From positions 2,418,001 to 2,482,000 of the forward strand of contig JAWKIR010000002.1 of assembly GCA_041394245.1 (NCBI GenBank): a stretch of DNA of 64,000 bases. Reading direction: 5' to 3'. The notes beneath the pieces were generated by a model. That model made no database searches. It worked only from the letters and a program-made list of their open reading frames with translations, and had not been told where the DNA came from. The position numbers and the translations under genes are program-made. Of this stretch, positions 24,669 through 37,968 are shown in pieces (positions within the stretch are counted from its first letter, which is position 1; every line of letters starts with the position of its first letter). Source of the DNA: Acidimicrobiales bacterium (GTDB lineage: Bacteria; Actinomycetota; Acidimicrobiia; Acidimicrobiales; Aldehydirespiratoraceae).

Positions 24669-24674
24669 TAGGGT
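24669..24674 (+). promoter_or_regulatory. -10 box TAGGGT, leaderless start of the phosphatase gene
   Basis: TAGGGT is followed after 6 nt by the GTG at 24681. The GGAG next to the GTG is too close to serve as a ribosome binding site. Confidence 0.45.
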
Positions 24675-24680
24675 GCGGAG

Positions 24681-25664
24681 GTGGCTGATCCGATCTCGCA
24701 TGTCAATGTCGTCGCCGTCGGCGACGAGCTGCAGGTGACGTGGCGCGGGGGTTCCGACGACATGTCGGTGTTCCTGTCGGGCGACCCCGACGACGCCGGC
24801 ACCGACGTGCGGGCGCCCGACGCACCTGGCCGGGCGCTCCTTCCGCGGCGCGCCCGCCGTGCCTATGTGCATCTGTTCGAGCCGACCCAGGGGTTCGTGG
24901 TGGCCGCCGAGCGGCGGCTGCCGATGGACGGCCCGTCGAACTTCCGTGATCTCGGTGGCTATCCCACGCTCGACGGTTCGTGGACCCGGTGGGGTCGGGT
25001 GTTCCGCAGCGACGGGCTGCACACATTGTCCGATCCCGATCACGAGCTGATGGACGAGTTGGGCATCACGGTGGTGTTCGACCTGCGTTCGCACGGCGAG
25101 GTCGAACAGGCTCCCGACCGGCTGCCCGCCGGCGTGCGCCACGTGCACCTTCCGATGTCGAGCGACGTGGCGCAGGGTCGATCGATGTTGGAGCGCATCG
25201 TCGACGGGGATCTCCCCAAGTTCGACGAGGACGACATGGCCGACGGCTACCTGCGCATGTTGGAGGGCTTCCCGGAGTTCCTCTCCGAGATGCTGCACGC
25301 CGTGGGCGACGGCGAACGGGTGCTGTTCCACTGCACCGCCGGAAAGGACCGCACCGGGATCACGGCGATGACCATGCTCGGCCTCGCAGGAGTGGCCGAC
25401 GGCTACATCCTCGACGACTACGAGGTCTCGGCGCACTATCGCGCCCACTCGGCGGAGGGAACGAACTGGTTCGAGGAGCGGATCCGCGAAGCCGGCTACG
25501 ACCCCGACGACTACCACGCCCTGTGGGGCTCCCCGAGGCCGGCCATGCGCAAGACGCTCGAGGGACTTCGTCAGCGGTGGGGTGACCATCACAGCTATGT
25601 CCGCAGCATCGGCGTCTCCGACGATGTTGCGGCACGGGTGAGGGCGGCGCTGCGAACGGACTGA
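24681..25664 (+). CDS. Tyrosine/dual-specificity protein phosphatase family
   Basis: A 327-residue phosphatase of the bacterial PtpB-like group. The catalytic P-loop is FHCTAGKDRTGIT (Cys nucleophile, Lys and Arg), and the N-terminal half has the family's DGPSNFRDLGGYPTLDG and VFRSDGLHTLS. An additional N-terminal beta region (about 80 residues) precedes the catalytic domain. Such enzymes remove phosphate from Tyr, or from phosphoinositides. No signal peptide is seen, so it is cytosolic. The GTG start is set by the -10 box 6 nt upstream. Confidence 0.85.
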   Translation: MADPISHVNVVAVGDELQVTWRGGSDDMSVFLSGDPDDAGTDVRAPDAPGRALLPRRARRAYVHLFEPTQGFVVAAERRLPMDGPSNFRDLGGYPTLDGSWTRWGRVFRSDGLHTLSDPDHELMDELGITVVFDLRSHGEVEQAPDRLPAGVRHVHLPMSSDVAQGRSMLERIVDGDLPKFDEDDMADGYLRMLEGFPEFLSEMLHAVGDGERVLFHCTAGKDRTGITAMTMLGLAGVADGYILDDYEVSAHYRAHSAEGTNWFEERIREAGYDPDDYHALWGSPRPAMRKTLEGLRQRWGDHHSYVRSIGVSDDVAARVRAALRTD

Positions 25665-25741
25665 CGGCGAGCCGTGTAACCCGGGACAGCCTCACTCGTC
25701 CTGTACGTGGGATCGTTCGCAGCACAACCGGGAGGCGTTCC

Positions 25742-27307
25742 GTGTTCCACAAGATTCAGAACCGTCGGGGTATCCGATTCCGGGTCGCGACCCTCGTCGT
25801 CATGGCGGCATTCGCGTCCGGTTGTGTGCACCTCGAACGGGTCACTGTCGACGAGAACGGAGTTGAGTTCCCGTTCGGCATCAGCGTGGAGGACGTTTCG
25901 TACGACGGTCGCTACGTGCTGCTCAAGACATCGGGAGCCATCGACAGTCGCGATTCGGGCTCCTTCGATGACCTCTATCGAAAGGACATGTTGACCGGGG
26001 CGATCGAACTCGTTTCGATCGACGACGGCGAGGTCGCGGCCATCGGTGGGTACGACGGTGCGATCAGCGATGACGGCGACCGCATCGTGTTCGTCTCGAT
26101 GTCGGGGCGGGTGGTCATGCGCACCGTTTCGGCGGGCACCACGATGGTGGTGGGTCTCGACGACGCCGGCAACGAGGCGACGTCCTCCTTTCACCCGGCG
26201 ATCTCCGGCGATGGCACCGTCATCGCATGGTCGACCACGTACCCCGTGATCGGGGGGGCGTCCAACGGCGTCGGGCAGGTGTACCGACGCGATCTGTCGA
26301 CCGGGATCGTCCGACTCGTGTCGGAAGCGACGGGTGGCGGCTTGGCCAACGGCGGGAGCAGCCTGCCGTCGCTGAGCGAGGACGGTGACGAAGTCGCCTT
26401 CCTGTCGTCGGCGTCCGACCTCGTCGTCGGGGACACCAACGGCCTGCGCGACGTATTCGTTCGGACGGCCGGCTCGGTCTTTCGGGCGTCGACCTCGGCG
26501 ACCGGGCAGCAGGCCAACGGCGAATCCTACGGGCCGGTGATCTCCGGCAACGGTCACTTCGTGGCGTTCGATTCACAGGCCACGAATCTCCATCCGGCGG
26601 ACACCAGCGCAAGTCCGGACATCTATCGCAAGCGTGACACCGGCGCGATCGATCTCATCAGTGTCGACAACGACGGAACGCATCTCGACGGGCCAAACCA
26701 ACTCCCCTCGATCAGCCACGATGGTTCGATCGTGTCGTTTCAGTCCGGCGACGACGATCTGAACTTCTACGTCAATGCATTCGGGCTCTACATCCGAGAC
26801 GTCGAGAACGCGACGACCACCCGCGGCAGCGCACTTGCCGATGGCACGTTGAGTTGGCTGTCGACGTCGCTGTTCCGTGGCCTCGTCTCCGGCGACGGGA
26901 ACTATGCGGTGTGGAACGTCGGGCCGTCGGGCGCGACCTCGGTACCGGGAGACACGAACGGCCAGATCGATGTCCTCTTGCGATGGTGGTCGGAGCCGCA
27001 GGTGACGACGATGTCGCCGTCGACACTTCCGCTGGGAGTCGCAACGACGGTCACCATCACCGGATCGGGATTCCGGCAGGACGCGGCGACGATCATCGCC
27101 ACGAACCTCGCCAATCCCGGTGTCGACGGGATCTTCTTCTCGAACGTGGAGGTCGTCGACGCCAACACGATCGTCGCCGAGATCGAGGTCGTGCTCGGGA
27201 GCGCTGCTCCGGGCGACTACTGGGTCGCGCTGCAGCACCAGGGCACGGGTCCCGGAGTGCCTTCCGGCGCCGTCGGCAGTTGCCTGTGCTTCACGGTGGT
27301 GCCGTAG
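25742..27307 (+). CDS. Lipoprotein with WD40-like beta-propeller repeats and IPT/TIG domain (copy 2)
   Basis: A 521-residue paralogue of the protein at 22126-23688. The signal peptide ends in FASGC; it is followed by VHLERVTV, parallel to VYLQRVST in copy 1. The body repeats segments such as SFDDLYRKDMLTGAIELVS, ISGDGTVIAWST and DTNGLRDVFV, and the C-terminus is an IPT/TIG domain (VTTMSPSTLPLGVATTVTIT, GSGFRQDAAT). The GTG at 25742 has GGGAGG about 8 nt upstream. Its role is probably extracytoplasmic binding; the ligand is unknown. It is transcribed toward rpoB. Confidence 0.75.
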   Translation: MFHKIQNRRGIRFRVATLVVMAAFASGCVHLERVTVDENGVEFPFGISVEDVSYDGRYVLLKTSGAIDSRDSGSFDDLYRKDMLTGAIELVSIDDGEVAAIGGYDGAISDDGDRIVFVSMSGRVVMRTVSAGTTMVVGLDDAGNEATSSFHPAISGDGTVIAWSTTYPVIGGASNGVGQVYRRDLSTGIVRLVSEATGGGLANGGSSLPSLSEDGDEVAFLSSASDLVVGDTNGLRDVFVRTAGSVFRASTSATGQQANGESYGPVISGNGHFVAFDSQATNLHPADTSASPDIYRKRDTGAIDLISVDNDGTHLDGPNQLPSISHDGSIVSFQSGDDDLNFYVNAFGLYIRDVENATTTRGSALADGTLSWLSTSLFRGLVSGDGNYAVWNVGPSGATSVPGDTNGQIDVLLRWWSEPQVTTMSPSTLPLGVATTVTITGSGFRQDAATIIATNLANPGVDGIFFSNVEVVDANTIVAEIEVVLGSAAPGDYWVALQHQGTGPGVPSGAVGSCLCFTVVP

Positions 27308-27606
27308 AGGCAGGCTTGTCGACAGATCACAATCCGGTTGCAGGTGACGCAGCGTCCTTGACCTCGCGCCCGCGAACCTTTACCGTTCGCGTGCAATCCG
27401 CCCGACCCGATTCGGCTCGGATCTCGCACCGGCCGTCACGGCCGGTGCCGGTTCTGGTTGCCCGAGAGTTGCTGTTCGCGGCGCGGTGCCACTAGCGTGC
27501 AAAGCAACGTGGTCGTCCTCGCGCCTGTTCCGGATCTTCTTGCTTCGGTTCTCCGCGCCCGGACGGCCTGTTGTCGTCCTCATCCACGGCCAACTCTGGA
27601 GCCAAG
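27308..27606 (+). promoter_or_regulatory. rpoBC promoter and leader
   Basis: This 299-nt gap holds no gene. A well-formed promoter is present: TTGACC (27358-27363), 17 nt, TACCGT (27381-27386). The transcript would have a leader of about 210 nt. Within it CACCGGCC (27427-27434) pairs with GGCCGGTG (27440-27447), an 8-bp hairpin with a 5-nt loop and no T-run. Confidence 0.7.
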
Positions 27607-31197
<3,591 letters not shown>

Positions 31198-31224
31198 GAC
31201 CGGGAAGACGAGGGAGTAACTTTC

Positions 31225-34200
31225 ATGCTCGACGTCAATGATTTCTCCAACCTGAAGATCGGTCTCGCCACTGCGGATTCCATCCGCATGTGGTCGAACG
31301 GCGAGGTCAAGAAGCCGGAGACCATCAACTACCGCACGCTCAAGCCCGAGAAGGACGGACTCTTCTGCGAGAAGATCTTCGGTCCGACGAAGGACTGGGA
31401 GTGCGCCTGTGGCAAGTACAAGCGCGTCCGTTTCAAGGGCATCATCTGCGAGCGTTGTGGCGTCGAGGTCACCCGCTCGAAGGTTCGGCGTGAGCGCATG
31501 GGCCACATCGAGCTCGCCGCGCCGGCCGTGCACATCTGGTACCTGCGCGGCACCCGCTCGTGGCTGGCCTACCTCCTCATGGGCACCGAGCCCAAGGAGG
31601 AGCTCAAGGCCAAGCAGCTCGAGAAGGTCATCTACTTCGCCGCCAACCTCGTCGTCTCCGTCGACGAGGAGCGTCGCGACGCCGACCTCGTGTCGCTCGA
31701 GGCCGAGGTCATCGGCGAACGCGAAGCGATCGACAAGGACATGGAACTCGACCTGGCCCGCCGGGCCGAGGACCTCGAGAAGGAACTCGCCGAACTCGAA
31801 AAGGACGGCGCCAAGGACACCGAGCTGAAGGCGGCTCGTCGTCAGGCCGACAAGGACCTCGCGGAGATCCGCGAGCAGTTCGAGTTCGAGAAGGAGATTC
31901 TCGATCGGGCCTGGGACGAGTTCAAGAGCCTGTTCGGTCGTCAGATCATCGAAGACGAGATGCTGTGGCGTGAGCTGCAGGACCGCTGGGGCGACTACTT
32001 CGTGGGCGGCATGGGCGCCGACGCGATCGCCCGTCTGGTCGAGACGCTCGACTTCGACGAGGAAGAGGTCAAGCTTCGCGCCCAGATCGATCCGCCGGAA
32101 GGCGAGAAGGGTCTGTCGGCCCAGCGGAAGCAAAAGGCGATCAAGCGGTTGAAGATCGTGGCGGCGTTCAATCGTCGCGACGAGCACGGCCGTCGGATCA
32201 ATGATCCCCGCGCCATGATCCTCGACGTCGTTCCGGTGATCCCGCCGGAGCTGCGTCCGATGGTCCAGCTCGACGGTGGCCGCTTCGCGACCTCCGATCT
32301 CAACGATCTCTACCGTCGCGTGATCAATCGCAACAACCGGCTCAAGCGTCTGCTCGATCTCGGTGCGCCGGAGATCATCGTCAACAACGAAAAGCGCATG
32401 CTCCAGGAGGCCGTCGACGCCCTGTTCGACAACGGTCGTCGTGGGCGCCCGGTCACCGGTCCCGGTAACCGCCCGCTCAAGTCGCTCTCCGACATGCTGA
32501 AGGGCAAGCAGGGCCGGTTCCGTCAGAACCTGCTCGGCAAGCGCGTCGACTACTCGGGCCGTTCGGTCATCGTGGTCGGCCCGACGCTCAAGTTCCACCA
32601 GTGCGGTCTCCCGAAGATCATGGCGCTCGAGCTGTTCAAGCCGTTCGTCATGAAGCGTCTCGTCGACGCCGAGCTGGCCCAGAACATCAAGTCGGCCAAG
32701 CGCATGGTCGAGCGTCGTCGCCCCCAGGTGTGGGACGTTCTCGAGGACGTCATCAAGGAACACCCGGTCATGCTCAACCGTGCACCGACCCTGCACCGTC
32801 TGGGTATCCAGGCCTTCGAGCCCGTGCTCGTCGAGGGCAAGGCGATCAACCTGCATCCGCTGGTGTGCACCGCCTTCAACGCCGACTTCGACGGGGATCA
32901 GATGGCCGTGCACCTGCCGCTGTCGGCAGAGGCGCAGGCCGAGGCCCGCGTCCTCATGCTCAGCGCCAACAACGTGCTCAGCCCGGCCAACGGCCGTCCG
33001 CTGGTCACACCGACGCAGGACATGATCATCGGTGCGTTCTATCTGACCGACATCGTCGAGGATGCCAAGGGCGCCGGCCGCGTGTTCCGCGACGTGCGTG
33101 AACTCGAGGCCGCCTACGAACGTGGTGACGTCGCCATCCACGCACCGATCCAGTTCCGCACCCCCGACCTGCTGATCAGCCCGGCCAACGGCGAGGCGGC
33201 GCAGTACGAGCCGACCACCGTCGGCCGTGTCTTCTTCAACCAGACCCTCCCGGAGGCGTACCCCTACGTCAACGAAAAGGTCGGCAAGAAGCAGATGGGG
33301 GCCATCGTCGACACCCTTGCTCGCGGGTACCCGAAGCAGGAGGTGGCGATGAGCCTCGACGCGATCAAGGACACCTGCTTCAAGTTCGCCATGCGGTCGG
33401 GGCTCACCGTCTCGATCGACGACGTGGCGACGCCGACCGAGAAGGCCGAGATCCTCGACCGTCACGAGAAGATGGCCGACAAGATCGAGCAGCAGTTCCG
33501 TCGCGGCATCATCACCGATGGTGAGCGCCGTCAGATGGAGGTGGAGGTCTGGTCCGAGGCGACCGAAGAGGTCACCAACCGGATGAAGGACGGCCTCGAG
33601 AGCCAGCAGTTCAACCCGGTCAACATGATGGTCGAGTCGGGTGCTCGAGGAAACATGATGCAGGTGCGTCAGATCGCCGGCATGCGTGGCCTCGTGGCGA
33701 ACCCCCGCGGCGACATGATCCCCCGCCCGATCAAGAGCAACTTCCGTGAAGGTCTGAAGATGCTCGAGTACTTCATCGCCACGCCGGGCGCCCGCAAGGG
33801 TCTCGTCGACACGGCGTTGCGTACTGCCGACTCCGGCTACCTCACCCGTCGCCTCGTCGACGTGGCGCAGGAACTCATCATCAACGATGAGGACCCGTTC
33901 GAGCGTTCCGGTCCGGTGGGTGGCATCTGGATCGAAGACGTCATGCCCGACACCCCGAACAAGCGCACGCATCTGGAGACCAAGCTCTTCGGCCGTGTGC
34001 TCGCTGACGATGTCGAACTCGCCGATGGCTCTGTCATCGAGAAGGGCACGATGGTCGGCGACGACGAACTCGAGACCCTGCGCGACGACGAGAAGGTCAC
34101 CCGCGTGCGGGTGCTCTCGCCGCTGACCGACGATTCGGCGTTCGGCATCTCGCCCAAGAGCTACGGCATGTCACTCGCAACGGGCGGCAAGATCGAGCTC

Positions 34201-35142
34201 GGCGAAGCGGTCGGTGTCATCGCCGCCCAGTCGATCGGTGAACCGGGTACCCAGCTGACGATGCGGACCTTCCACACCGGTGGTGTGGCGGGTGCGCAGG
34301 ACATCGCCGGTGGTCTGCCCCGCGTGGTCGAGCTCTTCGAGGCCCGTACCCCGAAGGGCAAGGCCACGCTGGCCCGCACCTCCGGTGTGGTCCGTGTCGG
34401 CGACGACGACGGTCGCGGCCGTGAGGTCCTGATCATCGCCGACGACGGCGAGGAAGATGCCTACACCATCCCGTCGGGCGCTCGTCTCGAGGTCACCGAC
34501 GGCCAGGAGCTGAAGGCCGGCGATGCGATCGTCGAGGGCGCACGTGATCCCAAGGAACTCCTGGAGATCAAGGGTGTCCGCGAGACCCAGAAGTACCTCG
34601 TCGACGAGGTGCAGAAGGTCTACCGGGATCAGGGCGTGTCGATCCACGACAAGCACATCGAGCTGATCGTGCGTCAGATGACCAAGCGGATTCTGATCAA
34701 CGAGCCGGGCGACACCGACTTCTTGCCGGGCTACCAGATCGACAAGAAGGTGTTCGCCGACACGAACCGTCGTGTGGTCGAGGAGGGTGGCAAGCCCGCC
34801 GAGGGTCGTCCCCAGCTGATGGGTATCACCAAGGCGTCGCTCGCGACCGAGTCGTGGCTGTCGGCCGCGTCGTTCCAGGAGACCACCCGGGTGCTCACCG
34901 AGGCGGCGATCGAGTCGAAGACCGACTCGTTGCAGGGCCTCAAGGAGAACATCATCATCGGCAAGCTCATCCCGGCCGGTACCGGCATGACCGAGTACCG
35001 CAACATCAAGACCACCGCGCCCGACTACGAGCCGATGGACTACTACTCGAGCGATTCCGACGAACAGGATGTCGCCGAGTGGCTTGCGGGCCGCAGTGAT
35101 GCGGGCGCCGACGTGATCACACTGCCGGGTGCAACCACCTGA
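31225..35142 (+). CDS. rpoC: DNA-directed RNA polymerase beta' subunit
   Basis: A 1305-residue beta' subunit. The N-terminal zinc ribbon is seen as CACGKYKRVRFKGIICERCG, and the catalytic magnesium site as FNADFDGDQMAVH. The trigger-loop and bridge-helix part includes RQIAGMRGLVANPRGDMIPRP, and the second zinc site lies near SPLTDDSAFGISPKSYGMSLA to GEPGTQLTMRTFHTGG. Length is normal for actinobacteria. Start ATG 31225 follows GAGGGAG. The gene ends in a strong terminator at 35163, unlike many relatives in which rpsL follows closely. Confidence 0.97.
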   Translation: MLDVNDFSNLKIGLATADSIRMWSNGEVKKPETINYRTLKPEKDGLFCEKIFGPTKDWECACGKYKRVRFKGIICERCGVEVTRSKVRRERMGHIELAAPAVHIWYLRGTRSWLAYLLMGTEPKEELKAKQLEKVIYFAANLVVSVDEERRDADLVSLEAEVIGEREAIDKDMELDLARRAEDLEKELAELEKDGAKDTELKAARRQADKDLAEIREQFEFEKEILDRAWDEFKSLFGRQIIEDEMLWRELQDRWGDYFVGGMGADAIARLVETLDFDEEEVKLRAQIDPPEGEKGLSAQRKQKAIKRLKIVAAFNRRDEHGRRINDPRAMILDVVPVIPPELRPMVQLDGGRFATSDLNDLYRRVINRNNRLKRLLDLGAPEIIVNNEKRMLQEAVDALFDNGRRGRPVTGPGNRPLKSLSDMLKGKQGRFRQNLLGKRVDYSGRSVIVVGPTLKFHQCGLPKIMALELFKPFVMKRLVDAELAQNIKSAKRMVERRRPQVWDVLEDVIKEHPVMLNRAPTLHRLGIQAFEPVLVEGKAINLHPLVCTAFNADFDGDQMAVHLPLSAEAQAEARVLMLSANNVLSPANGRPLVTPTQDMIIGAFYLTDIVEDAKGAGRVFRDVRELEAAYERGDVAIHAPIQFRTPDLLISPANGEAAQYEPTTVGRVFFNQTLPEAYPYVNEKVGKKQMGAIVDTLARGYPKQEVAMSLDAIKDTCFKFAMRSGLTVSIDDVATPTEKAEILDRHEKMADKIEQQFRRGIITDGERRQMEVEVWSEATEEVTNRMKDGLESQQFNPVNMMVESGARGNMMQVRQIAGMRGLVANPRGDMIPRPIKSNFREGLKMLEYFIATPGARKGLVDTALRTADSGYLTRRLVDVAQELIINDEDPFERSGPVGGIWIEDVMPDTPNKRTHLETKLFGRVLADDVELADGSVIEKGTMVGDDELETLRDDEKVTRVRVLSPLTDDSAFGISPKSYGMSLATGGKIELGEAVGVIAAQSIGEPGTQLTMRTFHTGGVAGAQDIAGGLPRVVELFEARTPKGKATLARTSGVVRVGDDDGRGREVLIIADDGEEDAYTIPSGARLEVTDGQELKAGDAIVEGARDPKELLEIKGVRETQKYLVDEVQKVYRDQGVSIHDKHIELIVRQMTKRILINEPGDTDFLPGYQIDKKVFADTNRRVVEEGGKPAEGRPQLMGITKASLATESWLSAASFQETTRVLTEAAIESKTDSLQGLKENIIIGKLIPAGTGMTEYRNIKTTAPDYEPMDYYSSDSDEQDVAEWLAGRSDAGADVITLPGATT

Positions 35143-35162
35143 CGCAGCCGTCATCTGAAATC

Positions 35163-35208
35163 AAGGCGAGTTGGCCCGACCTTTTCGGGCCGACTCGCCT
35201 TCATTTCG
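35163..35208. terminator. Bidirectional terminator between rpoC and the MBOAT operon
   Basis: AAGGCGAGTTGGCCCGA (35163-35179) pairs with TCGGGCCGACTCGCCTT (35185-35201), a 17-bp stem with one G-U pair and a 5-nt loop. It is followed by TCATTTCGTTTTG, and on the other strand by a T-rich run. It ends rpoBC and the convergent operon. Confidence 0.9.
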
Positions 35209-35220
35209 TTTTGGGGGCGG

Positions 35221-36777
35221 TCAGAGGAGCAACTGGATGGGTGCGGTGACGAACTCGTAGAAGACTGTCCACGCCAGCGAGTAGTCGCGGATGGTGACGA
35301 AGGCGAAGCCGCCGGCCACATAGAGGTTGGTGAGGATGGTGCCGCCGATGGTGCGGAGCCGACCTTCCTTGACGAGGTGCCACGGCCACCACGCGAGTAC
35401 CGCCATGCCGATGCCGTGATAGAGGCCCCAGGTCACCCAGGTGAGCGCGAGGTCGTGCCACATGGCGATGGTCACCAGGGTGACGATGAGCGCCGCGGAC
35501 TGGTTGCGGGTGGTGGCGATGACGGGGAAGAAGACGTTGCGGAACGCCCAACCCGACAGTGAGATGTGCCATCGGCGCCAGAACTCGGCGAGGTCGGGGG
35601 CCAGCACCGGCCAGCGGAAATTCTCACCGATCGTGTAGCCGAAGAGGCGGGCGAGACCGATCGCGATGTCGGAGTACGCCGAGAAGTCGAGATAGGCGAG
35701 CAGGTAGGCCAGCAGGCAGAAGCGCACGACATCCCACGGGTCGCCGGTCGGGTCGGTGACGACGCGGCTCCAGAGACCGCTCTCGAAGAGCAGCCCGCCG
35801 AGGATGCCGTCGACGATCACCAGCTTCTTGGCCACGCCCACCGTGATGCGCATGGCCCCGTCGCTCAGATCGAGCCGGGTGATGCGCTCTGCCCGGTTCT
35901 TGAAGAACGAGTCGACGAGTTCGATGGGGCCCGCCACGAGGGTCGGCGGGAACAGCACGTAGACGAGGTATCGGCGCAGGTTGAGATCTTCGAGCTGGCC
36001 ACGGTGCCATCGCAGCTGGAGATCCAGCAGCCGGATGAGGAAGTAGCTCGTACCGAGCGGGAGGACGAGTGCGAGCGAGCCGTAGTCCTCGAACGACACG
36101 AGGAAGATGGCCTTGAAGTTCTTGAGGATCAGCAGGATCAGCGCGGTGATGGCCAGCCAGGTCAGGATGAAGCGGGACGAGCGCTTGTCGCTCGCCCGAT
36201 ACCAGCGGCCGATGGCGAAGAAGCCGAGCAGGATCCCCAACAGCATCAGTGTGAAGCCGAACTGGAGCGCCGACAGCGCGCTGACGGAGAAGGCGATCAG
36301 CAGCCACTGGCTCAGTGCCACCCGTCGATGGGTGAGGACGATGATCGGGACGAACGCGAGTGCGAGAAGGAACAGGCGGTTGAGCCAGCGGCCGTCGAAC
36401 GGGGCCTGGCGGATCTGACGGACGGTGTCGATGCCCTCGATGTCGATGGTCGCCCCGGCAGGTATCGGGTCGATCACGAGCCGCAACGCGTCTCCGGCGA
36501 GCGTGGCATGGCCGCGACAGTGGAGTGCGTCGTTGCAGTCGACGGAGTTGAAGCCCCGCAGCACGAGATCGTCGACGGAGGAAGCTCCGTCGACCGAGAA
36601 GCGCACCACATAGTCGGTGGTGGCGCCCTTTCCCTCGAAGTCGGCCTGCCAGGTGCCGTCGGCGGCGATGCCCTCGGTCTCAGGTGCGGCGATGTCGTCG
36701 GTCACCACCGACCAGATGCCAACCATCACGGCGCCGAGCGCCAGGAGGGTGATCAGGGGGCGGAGCTTCTTGATCAC
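35221..36777 (-). CDS. Membrane-bound O-acyltransferase (MBOAT), DltB/AlgI-like, last gene of the envelope-acylation operon
   Basis: A 518-residue MBOAT. The two family histidines are about His441 and His454 in MWHDLALTWVTWGLYHG; YLDFSAYSDIAIGLARLFG and FEDYGSLALVLPLGTSYFLIR are also typical of DltB/AlgI. MBOATs pass an acyl group from a cytosolic thioester across the membrane. Unlike DltB and AlgI, it has an additional domain at about residues 25-125 between the first and second membrane segments, rich in beta-forming residues and with a Cys pair. Its start overlaps the upstream SGNH gene by 4 nt. The C-terminus lacks an acyl-shuttle hexapeptide, which is supplied instead by the microprotein two genes upstream. 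Confidence 0.85.
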   Translation of the reverse strand: MIKKLRPLITLLALGAVMVGIWSVVTDDIAAPETEGIAADGTWQADFEGKGATTDYVVRFSVDGASSVDDLVLRGFNSVDCNDALHCRGHATLAGDALRLVIDPIPAGATIDIEGIDTVRQIRQAPFDGRWLNRLFLLALAFVPIIVLTHRRVALSQWLLIAFSVSALSALQFGFTLMLLGILLGFFAIGRWYRASDKRSSRFILTWLAITALILLILKNFKAIFLVSFEDYGSLALVLPLGTSYFLIRLLDLQLRWHRGQLEDLNLRRYLVYVLFPPTLVAGPIELVDSFFKNRAERITRLDLSDGAMRITVGVAKKLVIVDGILGGLLFESGLWSRVVTDPTGDPWDVVRFCLLAYLLAYLDFSAYSDIAIGLARLFGYTIGENFRWPVLAPDLAEFWRRWHISLSGWAFRNVFFPVIATTRNQSAALIVTLVTIAMWHDLALTWVTWGLYHGIGMAVLAWWPWHLVKEGRLRTIGGTILTNLYVAGGFAFVTIRDYSLAWTVFYEFVTAPIQLLL

Positions 36778-37964
36778 TCCGCCTCGAGTCCGAGATCGGT
36801 GTCGAGCAGTGCGCCGAAGACCGCATCGGTGAGACGGGGCCTACCGGGGGCGAGGAGATGCTCGAGATCGAAGAAGTCGGTGTCGTCGAAGGGCAGGTCG
36901 CGCAGATCGAGCAGCCGTGCACCGGTGTCGGCCACCAGACGGTCGACCCTGGCGTCGAAGTCGTTCCACACCGGCCCGTAGGCATCGACCGACAGCGACG
37001 TGCGGGGGAGCTCGAGGAAGACGACCTCGGCCCCGGTCGCCCGGATCGCTTCGGCCAAGGCGGTCGCGATCGCGAAGTCGAGTTCGCGATGCTCGAAGTA
37101 GCCGTCGACCCGGGTCTCGGCGACGACATCGGCGAGGGATTGCTTCTCGGCATCGGACAGCGGCTGGTTTCCGTAGCCGTAGCGGACCGGTCGACGGATG
37201 TCGCGAAACGTCGTGTCGGTCAGTGCGCCCCAGTCGACGTCGGTCAGGCGACCGGCGAACAGGTCGGACCATGCTTGCGTGGTGCGGCTGTCGAGTCGAC
37301 CCTCGACCCACTGGCGCAGGAACAGCCGATGCTCGAAGACACTCGATTCGTCCCACGGCGAGAAGACCGTCGAATCGCCGAGTTCATCGAGACGGCCGCT
37401 GAACCCCGACGGCTTCGGGCGGGCGTCGGCGACGAGGTCGGCGTCGGAGAGATCGCGTAGTCCGTCCGCGGGCAGCAGCGAGAAGCGCGATGTGGTGAAC
37501 TCCTGCTCGAGGGTGTCGTCGCCGAACCCGAGCCGGCGGGGGTTGACCTCGATCACGACGGTGTCGCCGGCTTCCAAGGGGAGGTTGAGCGCGATCCGCG
37601 CCGTTTCGGCCATCGACTGATCGAAGCTGTAGAGGGTGTGGACCCCGGGGGCGTCGGCCCCGTATGTGTCGTCGACTGCTTGCTGGATGATGCCGTCGGG
37701 GAGCAGCCCCTCGCGCACGGTGGATCCGCCGATCACGACGAGCCGTCCGCCGGCGGGCCGTTCGCTCGACTGGATGGCCACCACTTCCGAGACGAGCCGG
37801 CCGTGGTCGTCGCGCTCGTGGGCGAGGAACGCGTCGGCGCTCCACTCGTCGAGGCCATCGGGATCGAATGCCACACGGGCCGTCGCCTCGACGGCGACGA
37901 GAACGAGCAACGCGGTGAGCGCAGCGGCCAGGAAGGCGCGTCGGTTGGCGAGCAGGCCGGTCAT
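36774..37964 (-). CDS. Membrane-anchored SGNH protein, DltD/AlgJ-like acyl transferase
   Basis: A 396-residue protein with one N-terminal membrane anchor (AFLAAALTALLVLVAVEATA) and an outward SGNH-type domain. The nucleophile motif is VVIGGSTVREG (Ser81) and the C-terminal Asp/His motif is DLEHLL (Asp365, His368). In Dlt-type pathways the equivalent protein takes the acyl group from the shuttle peptide onto its Ser and passes it to the envelope polymer. It starts 4 nt after the microprotein gene and overlaps the MBOAT gene, so the three are made together. The sequence is far from DltD; assignment rests on motifs and order. Confidence 0.75.
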   Translation of the reverse strand: MTGLLANRRAFLAAALTALLVLVAVEATARVAFDPDGLDEWSADAFLAHERDDHGRLVSEVVAIQSSERPAGGRLVVIGGSTVREGLLPDGIIQQAVDDTYGADAPGVHTLYSFDQSMAETARIALNLPLEAGDTVVIEVNPRRLGFGDDTLEQEFTTSRFSLLPADGLRDLSDADLVADARPKPSGFSGRLDELGDSTVFSPWDESSVFEHRLFLRQWVEGRLDSRTTQAWSDLFAGRLTDVDWGALTDTTFRDIRRPVRYGYGNQPLSDAEKQSLADVVAETRVDGYFEHRELDFAIATALAEAIRATGAEVVFLELPRTSLSVDAYGPVWNDFDARVDRLVADTGARLLDLRDLPFDDTDFFDLEHLLAPGRPRLTDAVFGALLDTDLGLEAE

Positions 37965-37968
37965 GTCG

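Noticed and set aside
35221..35262. FYEF near the MBOAT C-terminus as a fused acyl-shuttle motif
   Set aside because: It is not at the C-terminal end (about ten residues follow) and does not fit FxYxxF; the microprotein supplies a proper motif.
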